This document shows positions 5,591 to 5,990 of a DNA stretch of 5,990 nucleotides, piece by piece. This DNA comes from Chloroflexota bacterium. Lineage in GTDB: Bacteria; Chloroflexota; Anaerolineae; B4-G1; SLSP01. The position numbers were made by a program, and so were the translations under genes. Under the pieces are notes generated by a model. It worked only from the letters and a program-made list of their open reading frames with translations, was not told the DNA's origin and did not search any database. The DNA lies in contig JAKJAB010000229.1 in the NCBI GenBank assembly GCA_022707725.1, positions 1 through 5,990 on the forward strand, read 5' to 3'. Numbering within the stretch: position 1 is the stretch's first letter; every line of letters begins with the position of its first letter.

Positions 5591-5990
5591 ATGCAAAAGA
5601 ACCGCTATTACTTCTCCACCCGCGATCTGCTGATGATGGCGGCGCTGGCGGCGTTGGGCGGCGTGGCAGGGACGTATATCAGCGCCGTCGGACGTGTGAT
5701 CAATTCTCTCATCGGAACCCCCGGTTCGATGCAATGGGCCGCCGGGCTGCACGTGCTGTGGCTGACGTTGGCCATGGGGCTGACCGGCAAACCGGGTGCG
5801 GGAACCGTTACCGGCATTCTCAAAGGTTTCGTGGAACTGCTCACCGGCAATCCCCACGGGCTGCTCGTCGTGCTCGTGGACATCGTTGCGGGCATTCTGG
5901 TGGATGTGGGTTTTTTGGCATTCCGCGACAAAGACCGTCTGCCCGGTTACCTGCTCGCGGGGGGGCTGGCCTCGCTTTCGAATGTCATCA
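5591..5990 (+). CDS. ECF transporter S component, YkoE family, partial at the window edge
   Basis: The 133 codons present encode a hydrophobic substrate-binding membrane subunit of an energy-coupling-factor importer. The region KPGAGTVTGILKGFVELL (67-84) followed by GNPHG (86-90) and VLVDIVAGILVDVGFLAF (94-111) lines up closely with Bacillus subtilis YkoE (RKPGA...LLGNPSG...GLGAEAVFLA). YkoE is linked to uptake of thiamine or its hydroxymethylpyrimidine precursor. Helices fall at about 12-31, 48-64, 70-85, 92-110 and 118-133. Family members are around 190-210 residues, so roughly a third lies off-window. The energising T and A subunits (YkoC/YkoD type) are expected immediately downstream. ATG at 5591 has AGGG six bases upstream (5581-5584). 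The substrate should be treated as open, because the leader lacks a TPP riboswitch core and the early part (18-46) is not closely similar to YkoE. Confidence 0.85.
   Translation, partial: MQKNRYYFSTRDLLMMAALAALGGVAGTYISAVGRVINSLIGTPGSMQWAAGLHVLWLTLAMGLTGKPGAGTVTGILKGFVELLTGNPHGLLVVLVDIVAGILVDVGFLAFRDKDRLPGYLLAGGLASLSNVI

Noticed and set aside
5534..5931. Minus-strand open frames of 107 codons opposite the ECF gene
   Set aside because: The plus strand encodes a clear YkoE-like membrane protein with a ribosome-binding site. The minus-strand readings are composition shadows.

Overview
This window is high-GC bacterial DNA with four protein-coding genes. Three lie head-to-tail on the minus strand: a GH20 beta-N-acetylhexosaminidase, then an MFS permease, then the 5' part of a non-ribosomal peptide synthetase (NRPS) that runs off the left edge. 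The fourth is a divergent plus-strand gene that runs off the right edge, the S component of an ECF-type vitamin or cofactor transporter (YkoE family). No RNA gene, CRISPR array or complete insertion sequence is visible. The high GC, the NRPS and the dispersed AT-richer intergenic hairpin repeats would suit a Chloroflexota (Anaerolineae-like) genome. That is an inference from style, not from a marker gene.

Layout: (1) 1-1913, minus: start of an NRPS. Its N terminus is only the eroded C-terminal half of a condensation domain, followed by a nearly complete adenylation domain cut at motif A8. The binding-pocket residues read D-F-W-N-C-G-F-V-W, closest to the threonine signature I know. (2) 1914-2208: intergenic, holding a near-consensus sigma70 promoter for the NRPS and, starting at about its +1, a 111-bp inverted-repeat element that would fold at the 5' end of the mRNA. 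A degenerate copy of a dispersed repeat lies next to it. (3) 2209-3588, minus: 12-helix MFS permease. (4) 3589-3688: short gap filled by a 66-bp imperfect hairpin repeat. (5) 3689-5242, minus: cytoplasmic GH20 enzyme with an intact catalytic Asp-Glu pair. (6) 5243-5590: divergent intergenic region with a plus-strand extended -10 promoter and a roughly 245-nt structured leader ending in a perfect 11-bp stem terminator. (7) 5591-5990, plus: the ECF S component.

The hexosaminidase and permease probably act together on imported amino-sugar oligosaccharides (chitobiose or muropeptide type), because the enzyme has no signal peptide. The NRPS has its own promoter and is probably a separate transcription unit. 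The most interesting region is the ECF leader. It looks like a riboswitch or attenuator but lacks the TPP-riboswitch core expected for a YkoE-type gene, and some of its elements recall the molybdenum-cofactor (Moco/Tuco) riboswitch class.
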